Source: Motiliproteus sp036960405
Lineage (GTDB): Bacteria > Pseudomonadota > Gammaproteobacteria > Pseudomonadales > Balneatricaceae
DNA: 36,305 nt
Direction of reading: 5' to 3'
Assembly (NCBI GenBank): GCA_036960405.1
Contig: JBALWS010000033.1
Coordinates: 1-36,305 of the forward strand
Shown here: positions 15,527-24,815 of the stretch, in pieces
Position numbering within the stretch: the stretch's first letter is position 1
How the letters are laid out: each line of letters opens with the position of its first letter
The notes under the pieces: generated by a model
Database searches by the model: none
What the model saw: only the letters and a program-made list of their open reading frames with translations
Told to the model about the DNA's origin: nothing
Made by a program: the position numbers and the translations under genes

Positions 15527-18500
15527 CCCCAATGAAGAAAGCACTCTGGTCGATCACCACCAGCCTATTAATGCTGGCCCTGCTGCTAGCGGGAACAATC
15601 AGTTGGCTACTCAGCGCCTCGGGAAGCAACTGGTTAATACAGACAACCATCTCTCGGCTACAGCTTCCTCTAACCGTCGCCCCGCTCGAATCAGGTATTG
15701 GCTCCTCGTTGAGCATCAACGCGATTCATTATTTTGACCAAAATTTCGATATCAAACTCGACCGTATCCGGCTCGATTGGCGTCCGGCCAAACTGCTTCA
15801 AGGACAACTCTGGATCGATCAACTTATTGTTCAGGGGCTAGCGATCGACCTTGCTCAACAACCAGCCGAGTCAGACGCTGACACCCCTGCACTACTGCCG
15901 CTGGAGCTGCCTGCGATCCCTCTCACACTTGAGCTAGGACTATTACAACTAGATGGATTCAGCCTGTCTCAGCAACGCTCGCCTTTGCTAGAGCTGATTC
16001 AAGCCAAGCTGTCTGCCTCAGCGACCTTGCCTCAAATTGAAATACGTCAATTACAACTCGAGCATACCTTGGCCCAACTACAGCTAGACGGGACGGTTCA
16101 ACTAGCCCAACAACTCCCTTTGCAGTTGAATCTAGACTGGACGCTGCAGCACCCTGAATACGGCAACCATCAAGGCCAAGCGCAGCTTGAAGGCGACCTG
16201 GATCAGCTAGCAATCCAACATCAGCTGCAAGGCCCAGCCAACGCCCAGCTAGCGCTAACCCTCACGCAGCCATTAGAGCAACTTAGCTGGCATGCGACGC
16301 TACAACTTGACTCGCTAGACAGCGACTGGATCCTGCCAGAACGTCAAAACGAGCGCTACCAAGGAACGCTGAGTGCACAAGGCGATCTAACCAGCCTGCA
16401 GGCCCAAGGAACACTCGAGGGAGCACCGGCAGAATTAGGCGAGACGGCACTGACCTTCAAACTCGAAGCTGACAACCAATCACTTCAACTGGAGCAGATC
16501 CGATTACAGCGGCCCCTGTCTGATAGCGATGTAACCATCAGCGGCCGGATCAGCAACTGGCAGCATCGACCCGACTTCGACCTAACCGGTAACTGGAAAA
16601 ACCTGCGCTATCCGCTTGATGGCGTTGCTGATTTCAGCAGCCCGGTTGGTCGCTACCAGGTCAACGGCAATCTGGATCGATTCAAGCTATCGCTCGATGC
16701 TCCGTTACGATCGCCCCACTCCCCAGATCTGCAACTAACGCTAAACGGCACCGCCAGCCAACAGGGATTTGAACAGTTCCAACTGCTCGGTCAACTCCCC
16801 CGGGGGCAGCTAGAAATCAGCGGTAAGCTTGGCTGGCAACCTCATCTCAGCTGGGGGCTATTAGTCAACGCAACCGGGGTCGATCCGGCCCTGCTGTATC
16901 CAGAATGGCCTGGCCTGATCCACCTAGACGCCAGCACACAGGGGCAATATAAAGAGCATCTAAATGTCGACATCGATATCCAGCAACTCGATGGCGAGCT
17001 TAAAGGCGAGCTGTTCGATAGCCACGCTGGCTTGAGTTATTTCGATAACGTGCTGCAACTACACCAACTCGAGCTGCAATCCAACCAACTGACGCTACTT
17101 GCCAGTGGCGTGATGGATGACCAGTTACACTTCAACTACCAGCTTGATGCTAGACGCTTAGATACGTTACTACCCGAACTGAGCGGACAACTGCACGCCG
17201 AAGGCAGCTTACAAGGCACCCCCTCAGCCCCTGTCGCCATCGCATCAATGACCGCTCATAAACTGCAATATCAAGACAGCAGAGTCGAAAACCTTAGCCT
17301 GCAGCTAGATGTCGACCTCTCGGGCCAACAACACTCTCAATTGCAACTCGAGGCAGACCGGCTCAGCCATCAACAACTCAGCTGGGACCACTTGAATGTT
17401 ACCGCTGACGGCTCGGCCAGCCAGCATCAATTCGAGCTCAAGCTCCAGGGCGGCGACATCAATATGGATCTTACTGCCAGCGGAGCAGCCAACGAGACGC
17501 ACTGGAAAGGCCAGCTAACCGAACTGGCATTACACGGCGAGGATATCGGTGCTTGGGCGCTGCACAACCCCGTCGCCGCCGAACTATCGTCGACTCATAG
17601 CCAACTCTCCGCGCTCTGCCTTAATCAACATAAAGGCGACGCCAAGCTATGCGCCCAGGCTACATGGCAGCCAGCAGGCACCACCTTGGCTGAACTCAAT
17701 CTACAGGGTTTACCCTTGCCTTTTCTAGCACCCTGGCTACCTCCAGAAACCGAGATCTCGGGGCTGCTATACAGTACCGCCAAGCTGTCGATGGAGCCGA
17801 ACAGTACACCCACGTTTACCCTCGATGCACGGACCGAAACAGGCTCAATACAATTAATCGAGCAGGCCACATTAACGCTGCAACAATTTCAGCTCAGTGC
17901 CAACGGCGACCAACAAGGGGTCGACGGAAAATTGGAACTAACAATCCCTGAAATCAACGCCCACCTATCCAGCTCGCTCCAGATCGCCCAACCCGATCAA
18001 ATCGGCTCAGGCCAGAGCCCCATCAAAGGGCAGCTAGATCTACAAGTCGAAGAACTGGCAATTATTAGCCAGCTGTTTCCCGAACTAAGCCAGGTCAAGG
18101 GCCATATCGACGGCAAGCTCGAACTCTCGGGAGAGCTGCAAAGCCCGCGCATTATCGGCCACCTTGAATTAAACAACGCAGAGATGGAGATTCCTGCGCT
18201 CGGAACTCGGCTTGAATCCGTCGAGATAAAGCTCGATAGCCAAGCAGAACACCCCGAAACCATGACATTCCGGGGCCAAGCTCATTCGGGTTCAGGAGCA
18301 TTACAACTCGATGGCCAGCTTCAACTGTCCAACCAGCAGCTTGATCTGCAACTCTCAGGGCAAAATTTTGAAGCGATCGCGACCGACACGGCAACCATTC
18401 AGGTCTCGCCCCAATTAACACTCAGCCTAAGCCCCGAACTCTCCCGCCTCAGCGGCCAAGTTACGATTCCTTGGGCTCGTTTAACCCCCCCCGACCTGAG

Positions 18501-19278
18501 CAACGCGGTCAGCAGCAGCCGCGATGCAAAGATCCTCCAACAGCAGCGACAAGCCAAAGCCATCGCTTCAACCTTTGAAGCCGACCTGGACTTAATCCTC
18601 GGTGACGATGTCCAAGCCAAAGGCTTTGGTTTTGAAGGAAACCTGAAAGGTAAAATCAGACTTCAAGAAGACTCCATACGTGCAACACGCGCTAGCGGCG
18701 ATATTGAGATCGAATCGGGGATATATGAGATCTACGGCCAGGAACTAAATATTGAGCGAGGTCGATTCGTCTACACAGGAGGGGCTGTCGACAATCCTGG
18801 GCTGGATTTAAAAGTACTAAGAGAGATCGATACAGTCAAAGTAGGCGCTACCATCGGTGGCGACCTACGCGAGCCTAAAATCCAACTGCTATCAGAACCA
18901 ACCATGCCCGACGCCAGCGTACTGTCATACCTACTACTTGGACGGGCTCCGGGTAATACCGAATCAAACGAACAAACCATGATGCTCAGAGCAGCACTGG
19001 CTTTGGGCGCTGGCGGTAGCAACAAATTAGCAGAGCGGCTCACCTCTACCCTGCGCTTGGACGAACTTAAGATAGATACCGGCAACGAGGCCGAAGATGC
19101 AGCCTTGTATATCGGCAAGTACCTGTCACCGAAAATCTACGTCCGCTACGGAGTTGGGCTGATGGTACCGGACAACAGTCTCTTCCTGCGCTACACCCTG
19201 GATGAACAGTGGAAGCTAGAGTCCCAGTCCAGCTCCGAGAAAAGTGGCACCGACGTGTTCTATACACTGGAGCGTTAA
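15523..19278 (+). CDS. tamB: TamB, periplasm-spanning translocation and assembly protein
   Basis: This 1251-residue AsmA-like protein is anchored in the inner membrane by an N-terminal helix (about 8-30). It runs as a long repetitive beta structure across the periplasm, where it contacts TamA. The C-terminal DUF490/TamB domain is recognisable from about 900 to the end (EIYGQELNIERGRFVYTGG, then a region ending in YTLER). The length is close to E. coli TamB. The ATG at 15523 overlaps the tamA stop (ATGA), so it is preferred to an in-frame ATG at 15490 inside tamA. The sequence is rich in Leu-Gln repeats, as is usual for the family. Confidence 0.95.
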   Translation: MTPMKKALWSITTSLLMLALLLAGTISWLLSASGSNWLIQTTISRLQLPLTVAPLESGIGSSLSINAIHYFDQNFDIKLDRIRLDWRPAKLLQGQLWIDQLIVQGLAIDLAQQPAESDADTPALLPLELPAIPLTLELGLLQLDGFSLSQQRSPLLELIQAKLSASATLPQIEIRQLQLEHTLAQLQLDGTVQLAQQLPLQLNLDWTLQHPEYGNHQGQAQLEGDLDQLAIQHQLQGPANAQLALTLTQPLEQLSWHATLQLDSLDSDWILPERQNERYQGTLSAQGDLTSLQAQGTLEGAPAELGETALTFKLEADNQSLQLEQIRLQRPLSDSDVTISGRISNWQHRPDFDLTGNWKNLRYPLDGVADFSSPVGRYQVNGNLDRFKLSLDAPLRSPHSPDLQLTLNGTASQQGFEQFQLLGQLPRGQLEISGKLGWQPHLSWGLLVNATGVDPALLYPEWPGLIHLDASTQGQYKEHLNVDIDIQQLDGELKGELFDSHAGLSYFDNVLQLHQLELQSNQLTLLASGVMDDQLHFNYQLDARRLDTLLPELSGQLHAEGSLQGTPSAPVAIASMTAHKLQYQDSRVENLSLQLDVDLSGQQHSQLQLEADRLSHQQLSWDHLNVTADGSASQHQFELKLQGGDINMDLTASGAANETHWKGQLTELALHGEDIGAWALHNPVAAELSSTHSQLSALCLNQHKGDAKLCAQATWQPAGTTLAELNLQGLPLPFLAPWLPPETEISGLLYSTAKLSMEPNSTPTFTLDARTETGSIQLIEQATLTLQQFQLSANGDQQGVDGKLELTIPEINAHLSSSLQIAQPDQIGSGQSPIKGQLDLQVEELAIISQLFPELSQVKGHIDGKLELSGELQSPRIIGHLELNNAEMEIPALGTRLESVEIKLDSQAEHPETMTFRGQAHSGSGALQLDGQLQLSNQQLDLQLSGQNFEAIATDTATIQVSPQLTLSLSPELSRLSGQVTIPWARLTPPDLSNAVSSSRDAKILQQQRQAKAIASTFEADLDLILGDDVQAKGFGFEGNLKGKIRLQEDSIRATRASGDIEIESGIYEIYGQELNIERGRFVYTGGAVDNPGLDLKVLREIDTVKVGATIGGDLREPKIQLLSEPTMPDASVLSYLLLGRAPGNTESNEQTMMLRAALALGAGGSNKLAERLTSTLRLDELKIDTGNEAEDAALYIGKYLSPKIYVRYGVGLMVPDNSLFLRYTLDEQWKLESQSSSEKSGTDVFYTLER

Positions 19279-19294
19279 GCGGTTTGGCCTGCTA

Positions 19295-19507
19295 TTACGA
19301 GCGCCCTTTAAATGCGCAGCCACCCGCCAAGCCGACCTGTTTGAACACCATTGCAGCCGGACAAAACCCGGTAAACGCAGCCTGGATCATATTGACCCCG
19401 GCAAAAGCGGTAAGCCACAACCAGTATGGATGGTGCAGTTGTGATAACGCCAAGCTGACCAAAATCACGCACCCTGCAAATACAAAGACCGCTTTATCGA
19501 CATTCAT
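19295..19507 (-). CDS. DUF2892-family small inner membrane protein
   Basis: This 70-residue protein has two membrane segments (about 7-25 and 30-48) and the family signature SPYWLWLTAFVG-like region (here PYWLWLTAFAGVNMIQAAFTG) followed by FCPAA. It matches DUF2892 proteins, which are often found alone or fused to rhodanese domains as in YgaP. Its function is not established. The start at MNVDKA is the family's usual N terminus. It converges on tamB with only 16 bases between the two stop codons. Confidence 0.85.
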   Translation of the reverse strand: MNVDKAVFVFAGCVILVSLALSQLHHPYWLWLTAFAGVNMIQAAFTGFCPAAMVFKQVGLAGGCAFKGRS

Positions 19508-19631
19508 CATAGACACCATTATTTAGACTAATCTAATTTACAAAAATACAATATAACACTCATTGGCAAAGTTCAAACCCATCCGCTGCCAATTCAGCCC
19601 CAATCCTCAAATCTATACATATACTGTAAGT

Positions 19632-20891
19632 ATGAGAGAGACTCTTGATGTACTCTTCCGCCGCCAGCCGGCAGCTAACTTGGCCGAGCCACCCGCTCAG
19701 GTTAAACGGGCATTAATTCTATCGGGCGGTGGCGCACGTGCGGCTTATCAAATTGGCGTATTGAAAGCCATCGCCGATATCCTCCCCGCCGATCACCCCA
19801 ATCCTTTTCCGATCATCTGTGGTACCTCCGCAGGTGCCCTTAACGCGCTGTCATTGGCTTGTCATGCCGGAAACTTCAAAGAAGCCGTATACGATCTGGA
19901 AGCACTTTGGAGCAGGATAATCCCCGAGCAGATCTACCGAGCCGATCTATGGTCGCTTCTCAAGGGCGGCGGGCGACTAGCGGCGTCACTATTCAACGAA
20001 GGTGTTGGTCGAAAGCGACCGGTAGCGCTGCTGGACAATCGGCCGCTAAAAGAGCTGTTAACCCGAACCATTGCCTTCGACCAGATCGAAACAGCCATCG
20101 CCCAGGGCAACCTCGAAGCCGTCTGTGTGACAGCAATGGGCTACAGTAGCGGCCAGTCCGTCAGCTTTTTTCAAGGCGCCGAACAGCTAAAACCCTGGCA
20201 GCGTCACCGCCGAATAGGCAGCAACTGTAAACTAGGCATCGAGCATCTGATGGCATCATCAGCTCTGCCTACCATATTCCCAACCGTACCGATCAACCGT
20301 GAGTACTTCGGTGATGGCGCCCTGCGTCAGTTAGCACCGATCAGCCCTGCGCTACACCTTGGTGCCGAGCGGGTATTTGTTATCGGCGTAAGTGGTAACC
20401 GCAACCCCGAGCACTGGGTCAAAAGACGCCGCGCTCGCCACTCCCCCTCGATGGCACAAATCATGGGGCATCTACTCAATAGTGCTTTTATCGATTCGCT
20501 AGAGGGCGATATCGAGCATCTCGACAGGATTAATGCCTTAATACAGCTCATTCCCGAGCATGAGCGCGTAGCCGCAGGTCTGCCAGTCAGGCCCGTTGAC
20601 AGCCTGGTTATCTCTCCAACAGAAGAGCTCGATAAGATCGCGGGACGGAAAATTCGCTATCTGCCCCGTACCCTTCGCTTTTTTATGAGAGCGGTTGGTG
20701 CTACAGCCAAAGGTGGCGGTGCAACGGCGGCCAGTTACCTGCTTTTTGCCCCGCCTTTCTGCAAAGCGCTGATCGAACTAGGGTACAAAGATGCGATGTG
20801 GGAACGCGGAGGAATCGAAGATTTTTTTGAGCCAGCCCCTACCCCAGAGCCTATTTCAAATAACAGCCGCCGCAAAACAACCAACGCGTAA
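19632..20891 (+). CDS. Patatin-like phospholipase
   Basis: This 419-residue protein is a predicted lipid acyl hydrolase of the patatin family. The oxyanion-hole motif SGGGARAAY is at 31-39, the nucleophile motif GTSAG at 64-68 (Ser66), and the DGA catalytic aspartate at 228-230. No signal peptide or outer membrane barrel is present, so it should act in the cytoplasm or at the inner membrane. The ATG at 19632 is chosen; an in-frame TTG at 19563 would add 23 residues with no recognisable content. It is divergent from the DUF2892 gene. Substrate and physiological role are unknown. Confidence 0.88.
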   Translation: MRETLDVLFRRQPAANLAEPPAQVKRALILSGGGARAAYQIGVLKAIADILPADHPNPFPIICGTSAGALNALSLACHAGNFKEAVYDLEALWSRIIPEQIYRADLWSLLKGGGRLAASLFNEGVGRKRPVALLDNRPLKELLTRTIAFDQIETAIAQGNLEAVCVTAMGYSSGQSVSFFQGAEQLKPWQRHRRIGSNCKLGIEHLMASSALPTIFPTVPINREYFGDGALRQLAPISPALHLGAERVFVIGVSGNRNPEHWVKRRRARHSPSMAQIMGHLLNSAFIDSLEGDIEHLDRINALIQLIPEHERVAAGLPVRPVDSLVISPTEELDKIAGRKIRYLPRTLRFFMRAVGATAKGGGATAASYLLFAPPFCKALIELGYKDAMWERGGIEDFFEPAPTPEPISNNSRRKTTNA

Positions 20892-21364
20892 CCTACCTCC
20901 CTTCATCTAAAAACCACCGGCCGTAGCTGCGTATTATTGACAGTCAATCGGCTGCTAACTACCCGCCACTCCACCCTATTGCAGCGTTAAATTTAAGCCT
21001 TATTGGTGCATAGCAAAATGAAAGGCATTCATTATAAATGCGTATAATACACATATATTCTTATTTACTTTTCCTCAACAAAAACATATTAGACAAAGGT
21101 ATAGCCAATAAATATCTTAATATCAATGACTTAATACCATTCCATTTTTATCAACTTTATTCCCCCAAAAACTTCCACTCCAAGTAAACCTGGGGTATAT
21201 TGAATTACAGTTGGTGCGCAGCAAAACTCCGCAAGCATCGATTTAAAGGTTCCGGAAACTGATCAAAGACGGGACGATAACGTAGCGGCTCAGAAGGCGA
21301 CTTGCGTCGATCCTGACGAGCAAAAAAACAATAAAATGCCGCTAGGCTTAAGGGAACAATTGCA
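20892..21364 (+). other. Intergenic region with spaced direct repeat
   Basis: This 473-base region has no convincing coding sequence. It contains an AT-rich block (21030-21170) with a TATAAT box at 21043-21048 lacking a good -35, and a 16-base near-repeat: TTGGTGCATAGCAAAA at 21003-21018 and TTGGTGCGCAGCAAAA at 21211-21226 (two mismatches). The last 30 bases lead into the small gene at 21365 and include AAGGGA as its ribosome binding site. Confidence 0.5.
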
Positions 21365-21526
21365 ATGATTATCGAATGTACTTGTAACGATGGCTTTGAA
21401 GATCAACTAACAGCTACTACTCAATACTCTCTAAAAGAGTTCGGCAGAAACTCCGTACTGATCGAGAATGATAAAGGCCAAGAGCGCTGGTACGGTCGTC
21501 AACGTTTCGAAATCAAACAAGGCTAA
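21365..21526 (+). CDS. Conserved-looking small protein, 53 aa
   Basis: This 53-residue protein begins MIIECTCNDGFEDQLT, continues with SVLIENDKGQERWYG, and ends in FEIKQG. The composition is that of a real small globular protein, and the gene has an AAGGGA site ten or so bases before the ATG and a perfect terminator ten bases after the stop. I have the impression of similar short proteins in other gammaproteobacteria but cannot name a family. It resembles a small beta-barrel in its alternating pattern. No function is proposed. Confidence 0.7.
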   Translation: MIIECTCNDGFEDQLTATTQYSLKEFGRNSVLIENDKGQERWYGRQRFEIKQG

Positions 21527-21539
21527 TCACGCCACGAAT

Positions 21540-21574
21540 AAAAAAAGCCGGAAGTTAATCACTTCCGGCTTTTT
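21540..21574. terminator. Bidirectional intrinsic terminator
   Basis: A perfect 9 bp stem GCCGGAAGT / ACTTCCGGC (21547-21555, 21561-21569) with a 5-base loop is flanked by an A-run on the left and a T-run on the right. It ends the plus-strand small gene and also the minus-strand helicase-loader-like gene that converges on it. Confidence 0.92.
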
Positions 21575-21592
21575 AATATCTAAAGCATTCTG

Positions 21593-22402
21593 TTAAAGAC
21601 TCGACACCTCGTCTGGCAACGTCAACGTTAATCCCCACTCACTGGCTTTCGTCATCGAATGCTGCTTAAAGTGTGCACGCACAGGGCTGCCCTTAGGCTT
21701 TTCCAGGTAGTACAGCAATGTTGCAGCCTGTTGTGGAGTAATTCCTTGCTGCTCGCCCCACTGCTGAACAAACAACGCCAGGGTATCACTGGATTTATCT
21801 GGCAACCCCTGTTGTAACGGTACTGCCAGATCTTCACCGTCTATGACGCGCTGACAGAACTGACGATAATTGAATTCGAAATCGGCAAACACATCGAACT
21901 TATCCTCAGTACGTAGCCTGAACCAATCGGTGGCACGCCCCGCAAAATAAACTGCAGGATGATTCCAATCACGCTCGCGCGGATGATCAGCATGCAGGCA
22001 AGCTTCTTGGTACGCGGATAACGCCGAGGGCAGCCCATAATCCTGCAGATCTTTACGCATCAACGCCAGGAATTCGGCAATGGTTGGCATCCAGACGAAC
22101 TGCTCTTTACAGCGATCCACTGCCAGCACCAACTCCTGTTCGCTATAACCGCGTAGGCTTAACGCCCATTCACGCTTGGCCACCAACAGCTCATCATCAC
22201 CTTCAAAGGTACTTTTGAACTTATGGCCATAGATCGTCATAAAGCGAGCGAACAGCATATTTACCAGCTGTTTGGTTGCAACCGGTATCGGGCCTTGCCC
22301 CTGTTGCTGCTTCGATTCACCAGTCGGTGTTGTGGATGTCCATGACCGACTTTGTGATCCGTTCCCGCTTACGTTGTCGAGAACCTGTTTGATCTCTTTC
22401 AC
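21593..22402 (-). CDS. Putative lambda-P-like replicative helicase loader
   Basis: The predicted 269-residue protein has a central segment (LVNMLFARFMTIYG, REWALSLRGYSEQELVLAVDRC, WMPTIAEFLALM) that resembles the phage lambda replication protein P family, which loads DnaB helicase. It has no P-loop, so it is not a DnaC-type AAA+ loader. It follows a DnaT-domain gene, and the two would make a primosome pair. The start is uncertain: GTG at 22402 with AGGGG seven bases upstream is preferred and gives an 86-base overlap with the upstream gene; an upstream start at 22477 would add 25 residues. No phage genes surround it. Confidence 0.62.
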   Translation of the reverse strand: MKEIKQVLDNVSGNGSQSRSWTSTTPTGESKQQQGQGPIPVATKQLVNMLFARFMTIYGHKFKSTFEGDDELLVAKREWALSLRGYSEQELVLAVDRCKEQFVWMPTIAEFLALMRKDLQDYGLPSALSAYQEACLHADHPRERDWNHPAVYFAGRATDWFRLRTEDKFDVFADFEFNYRQFCQRVIDGEDLAVPLQQGLPDKSSDTLALFVQQWGEQQGITPQQAATLLYYLEKPKGSPVRAHFKQHSMTKASEWGLTLTLPDEVSSL

Positions 22403-23234
22403 CACTAAACCCCTGTTGAGCGTTGTTTGCCTGTTCTCGATTTTGTTTCTTCTGGGCATCAACCCAGTCCCGGTCAACCCACTTCATAAAGGGCTGCTCC
22501 CAAGAGGTCTTACGCTGCTCCTTACCCATATAATACGCTACGAATTGATCAACGCAGGCCAACGCAAACTCATGGGTAACATTTCTCTTGGCCAACATAT
22601 CCAACGTAGTTTGTTGAGGCTGCCAGTTAGGCGTGATCTCTTTGAGTCGCTGATTATGCCGTTCCTGCTTTTCAAACAATCGCTCTAGGTCATCCTTTGG
22701 CTTGGTCCAGCCAGTACTGCCACCAAAACTCGGAGCAGGTCCTCTCACCATCAAGTTCTGACTAGTTTGGCCATAAACCGATTCAGATACCGCCATCGGT
22801 GGGTAACGGCTATTTGATACGCTAGGGACGTTATGCGGAGGAGGTAATAAAGCATCAGCAGGTGAAGTAGCTGACTCGATCGGATGCTCGGCAAGCGCTG
22901 GCACCGCCTGGTCACCAGGTACAGACTTAGCTTGGAGATCAGGCTCGAGCAATGTAATCCGAATACTACCGTTAGCCTGGAACTCGGCATCGAGCACCCT
23001 CTGGCCAACCAGACTGTTGGTTAGTTGAGCCAGTTTCTCTTCGTCAAAAAACGGCGTCAACGCCAGCCATTCTCGCCGACGAAGGATAAATTGCGCCGCC
23101 CCTTGGGCATCCAAAGCGCCATGATGGCATCCGTACTGATGATAGATCGTTAGCAACAAGGCCTGCTCTACACCGAATCGGCCAGCTAATGAGGGATAAA
23201 AAAGGATCGGTTGTTCGGGAAAGAGACTGCTCAT
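22317..23234 (-). CDS. DnaT-domain primosomal protein
   Basis: This 305-residue protein has an N-terminal region (about 1-95) resembling a winged-helix domain of a replication protein. A low-complexity linker rich in Pro and Ser follows (about 100-190). The C-terminal DnaT-like domain (about 205-275) has the spaced tryptophans W-x-P, EFALACVDQFVAYYMG and SW-x4-F-x-KWV-x3-W typical of DnaT. A strongly basic tail (about 275-300) may bind DNA. DnaT helps PriA and PriB restart replication forks by bringing in the helicase loader. The overlapping downstream gene, a putative loader, fits this. It is longer than E. coli DnaT (179 residues), so exact orthology is not claimed. Confidence 0.72.
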   Translation of the reverse strand: MSSLFPEQPILFYPSLAGRFGVEQALLLTIYHQYGCHHGALDAQGAAQFILRRREWLALTPFFDEEKLAQLTNSLVGQRVLDAEFQANGSIRITLLEPDLQAKSVPGDQAVPALAEHPIESATSPADALLPPPHNVPSVSNSRYPPMAVSESVYGQTSQNLMVRGPAPSFGGSTGWTKPKDDLERLFEKQERHNQRLKEITPNWQPQQTTLDMLAKRNVTHEFALACVDQFVAYYMGKEQRKTSWEQPFMKWVDRDWVDAQKKQNREQANNAQQGFSGERDQTGSRQRKRERITKSVMDIHNTDW

Positions 23235-23381
23235 TGACCACGCTGCCTGGACTGTCTAGCGGACGAACCCTAAGCAGGCCCAACCGAAAGAAATCGCTTT
23301 TTAACAAAGCAGCGAGAATACCATAAAACGGATCAGCAGACTGGCTGCAACATCCGTTTTATTGAGCGTTGAGCTGAAGCC

Positions 23382-23795
23382 TTACTCTGCACTTTTGGAG
23401 ACGAAATCCCCTACCGCTCGCAATACGTCCTTACGGCTAATCTGCCCGACCAGCTTGCCGTCATGCATTACCGGAAAGCGGCGACGATTACCCGAAATAA
23501 ACTGCTCTGAGAGGGCAATGATATCGGCATCACTAGCCACGGTTTCTACCGTCGCAGTCATGAAATCACCAACACAGCCGCCTTTTTCCTCTTCATGGTA
23601 TGTATGCTGCAGAATCGCCTTCAAGCAGTCGACTTCGGACAACATACCGATCAGCTCTCCCCGATCGTTAACTACCGGAGCACCGGAGATGTTCGATTCG
23701 GAAAAGATACTGATCGCCTTAAACAGGTCTGTTTCGGGCTTAAAAGTGACCAACTGTGAGGTCATGTAATCTTCAACCTTTACACTTTTCAGCAT
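23382..23795 (-). CDS. CBS-domain pair protein
   Basis: This 137-residue protein consists of two CBS motifs (about 8-62 and 76-132). Such pairs bind adenosyl nucleotides and act as energy or redox sensors. The start at 23795 (MLKSVKVEDYMT) has GGAG seven bases upstream, while the longer frame into purU has no support. Signature pieces are GAPVVNDRGELIGMLSEVD and RRRFPVMHDGKLVGQISRKDVLRA. It follows purU on the same strand after 43 bases. The ligand and partner are unknown. Confidence 0.88.
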   Translation of the reverse strand: MLKSVKVEDYMTSQLVTFKPETDLFKAISIFSESNISGAPVVNDRGELIGMLSEVDCLKAILQHTYHEEEKGGCVGDFMTATVETVASDADIIALSEQFISGNRRRFPVMHDGKLVGQISRKDVLRAVGDFVSKSAE

Positions 23796-23838
23796 GGTAC
23801 TGCTCCTCAATGCCCGTACACACGGGCTTGTAAATCTA

Positions 23839-24693
23839 TTAAGTAAAGACCACGGTCTTGTTTCCATGGACCAAAATACGATCCTCCAAATGCCAGCGCA
23901 AACCTCGTGCCAGCACGGATTTTTCGGCATCACGCCCCAGCCGCACCATATCGTCAGCATTATCGTTGTGGCTAATGCGAATCACGTCTTGGTCGATGAT
24001 CGGCCCAGCATCCAGCTCTTCCGTCACATAATGGCATGTGGCACCAATCAGCTTAACCCCACGCTCGAAAGCTTGATGATAAGGCCTAGCACCGGCAAAC
24101 GAGGGCAGGAAGCTGTGATGGATATTGATCACCCGAGAAGCGAAACGTTGGCACAGCTGCGGCGGCAAAATCTGCATGTATCGAGCTAACACAATGGTAT
24201 CGATCTGCTTCTGTTCAACCAGCTCTACCACTTGATCAAATGCGGCCTGTTTATCATTTTTATCGACCGGGACGTGATGGTAGGGAATCCCGTGCCACTC
24301 CACCATGCTACGTAAGTCGTCATGGTTTGAAATAACACAGGGAACCTCGCAATCAAGCTCCTGGCTATGATAACGATAGAGCAGGTCCGCCAAGCAGTGC
24401 GACTGTTTGCTGGCCATCAACAACACCCGCTTGGGCTTGGACGAGTCGTGTAGTTTCCAGCTCATATTGAACGACTGAGCAATAGGACTAAACGCTTCAC
24501 GCAGCTCTTCAAGAGAAAAAGACAAATTACGCGCACTGATCTCATAACGCATAAAAAACCAACCGGTGCTGGCATCCGAATGCTGATTGGCCTCGGTGAT
24601 AGAGCCGCCATGGCTGGAGATAAAATTACTGACCATCGCGACGATGCCAACCCGATCAGGGCACGAGATAACCAAGCGATAACGGGGGTCCAT
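23839..24693 (-). CDS. purU: Formyltetrahydrofolate deformylase
   Basis: PurU hydrolyses 10-formyltetrahydrofolate to formate and tetrahydrofolate, balancing one-carbon pools and supplying formate to PurT. The 284-residue protein has an N-terminal ACT domain (about 5-80, with CPDRVGIVAMVS) that senses methionine/glycine in E. coli. The C-terminal formyltransferase-fold domain has the catalytic triad N190, H192 and D228 within NIHHSFLPSF and TEELDAGPI. All motifs are complete. A GAGG precedes the ATG at a rather long distance. Confidence 0.95.
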   Translation of the reverse strand: MDPRYRLVISCPDRVGIVAMVSNFISSHGGSITEANQHSDASTGWFFMRYEISARNLSFSLEELREAFSPIAQSFNMSWKLHDSSKPKRVLLMASKQSHCLADLLYRYHSQELDCEVPCVISNHDDLRSMVEWHGIPYHHVPVDKNDKQAAFDQVVELVEQKQIDTIVLARYMQILPPQLCQRFASRVINIHHSFLPSFAGARPYHQAFERGVKLIGATCHYVTEELDAGPIIDQDVIRISHNDNADDMVRLGRDAEKSVLARGLRWHLEDRILVHGNKTVVFT

Positions 24694-24815
24694 ACAGTTT
24701 TCAGCCTCAACGCCTTTACAGCGTTTTACATGTCAAATTTTCAAGCATTCTAGCAACTTATCGAGTTATTGTTAGCCTCAATCGTCGCAAACGATGCCTA
24801 GGCGGTATATTGGCC

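Noticed and set aside
21043..21048. TATAAT box in the region upstream of the 53-residue gene as its promoter
   Set aside because: There is no acceptable -35 or extended -10, and the box would leave a leader of more than 300 bases; kept only as a remark.
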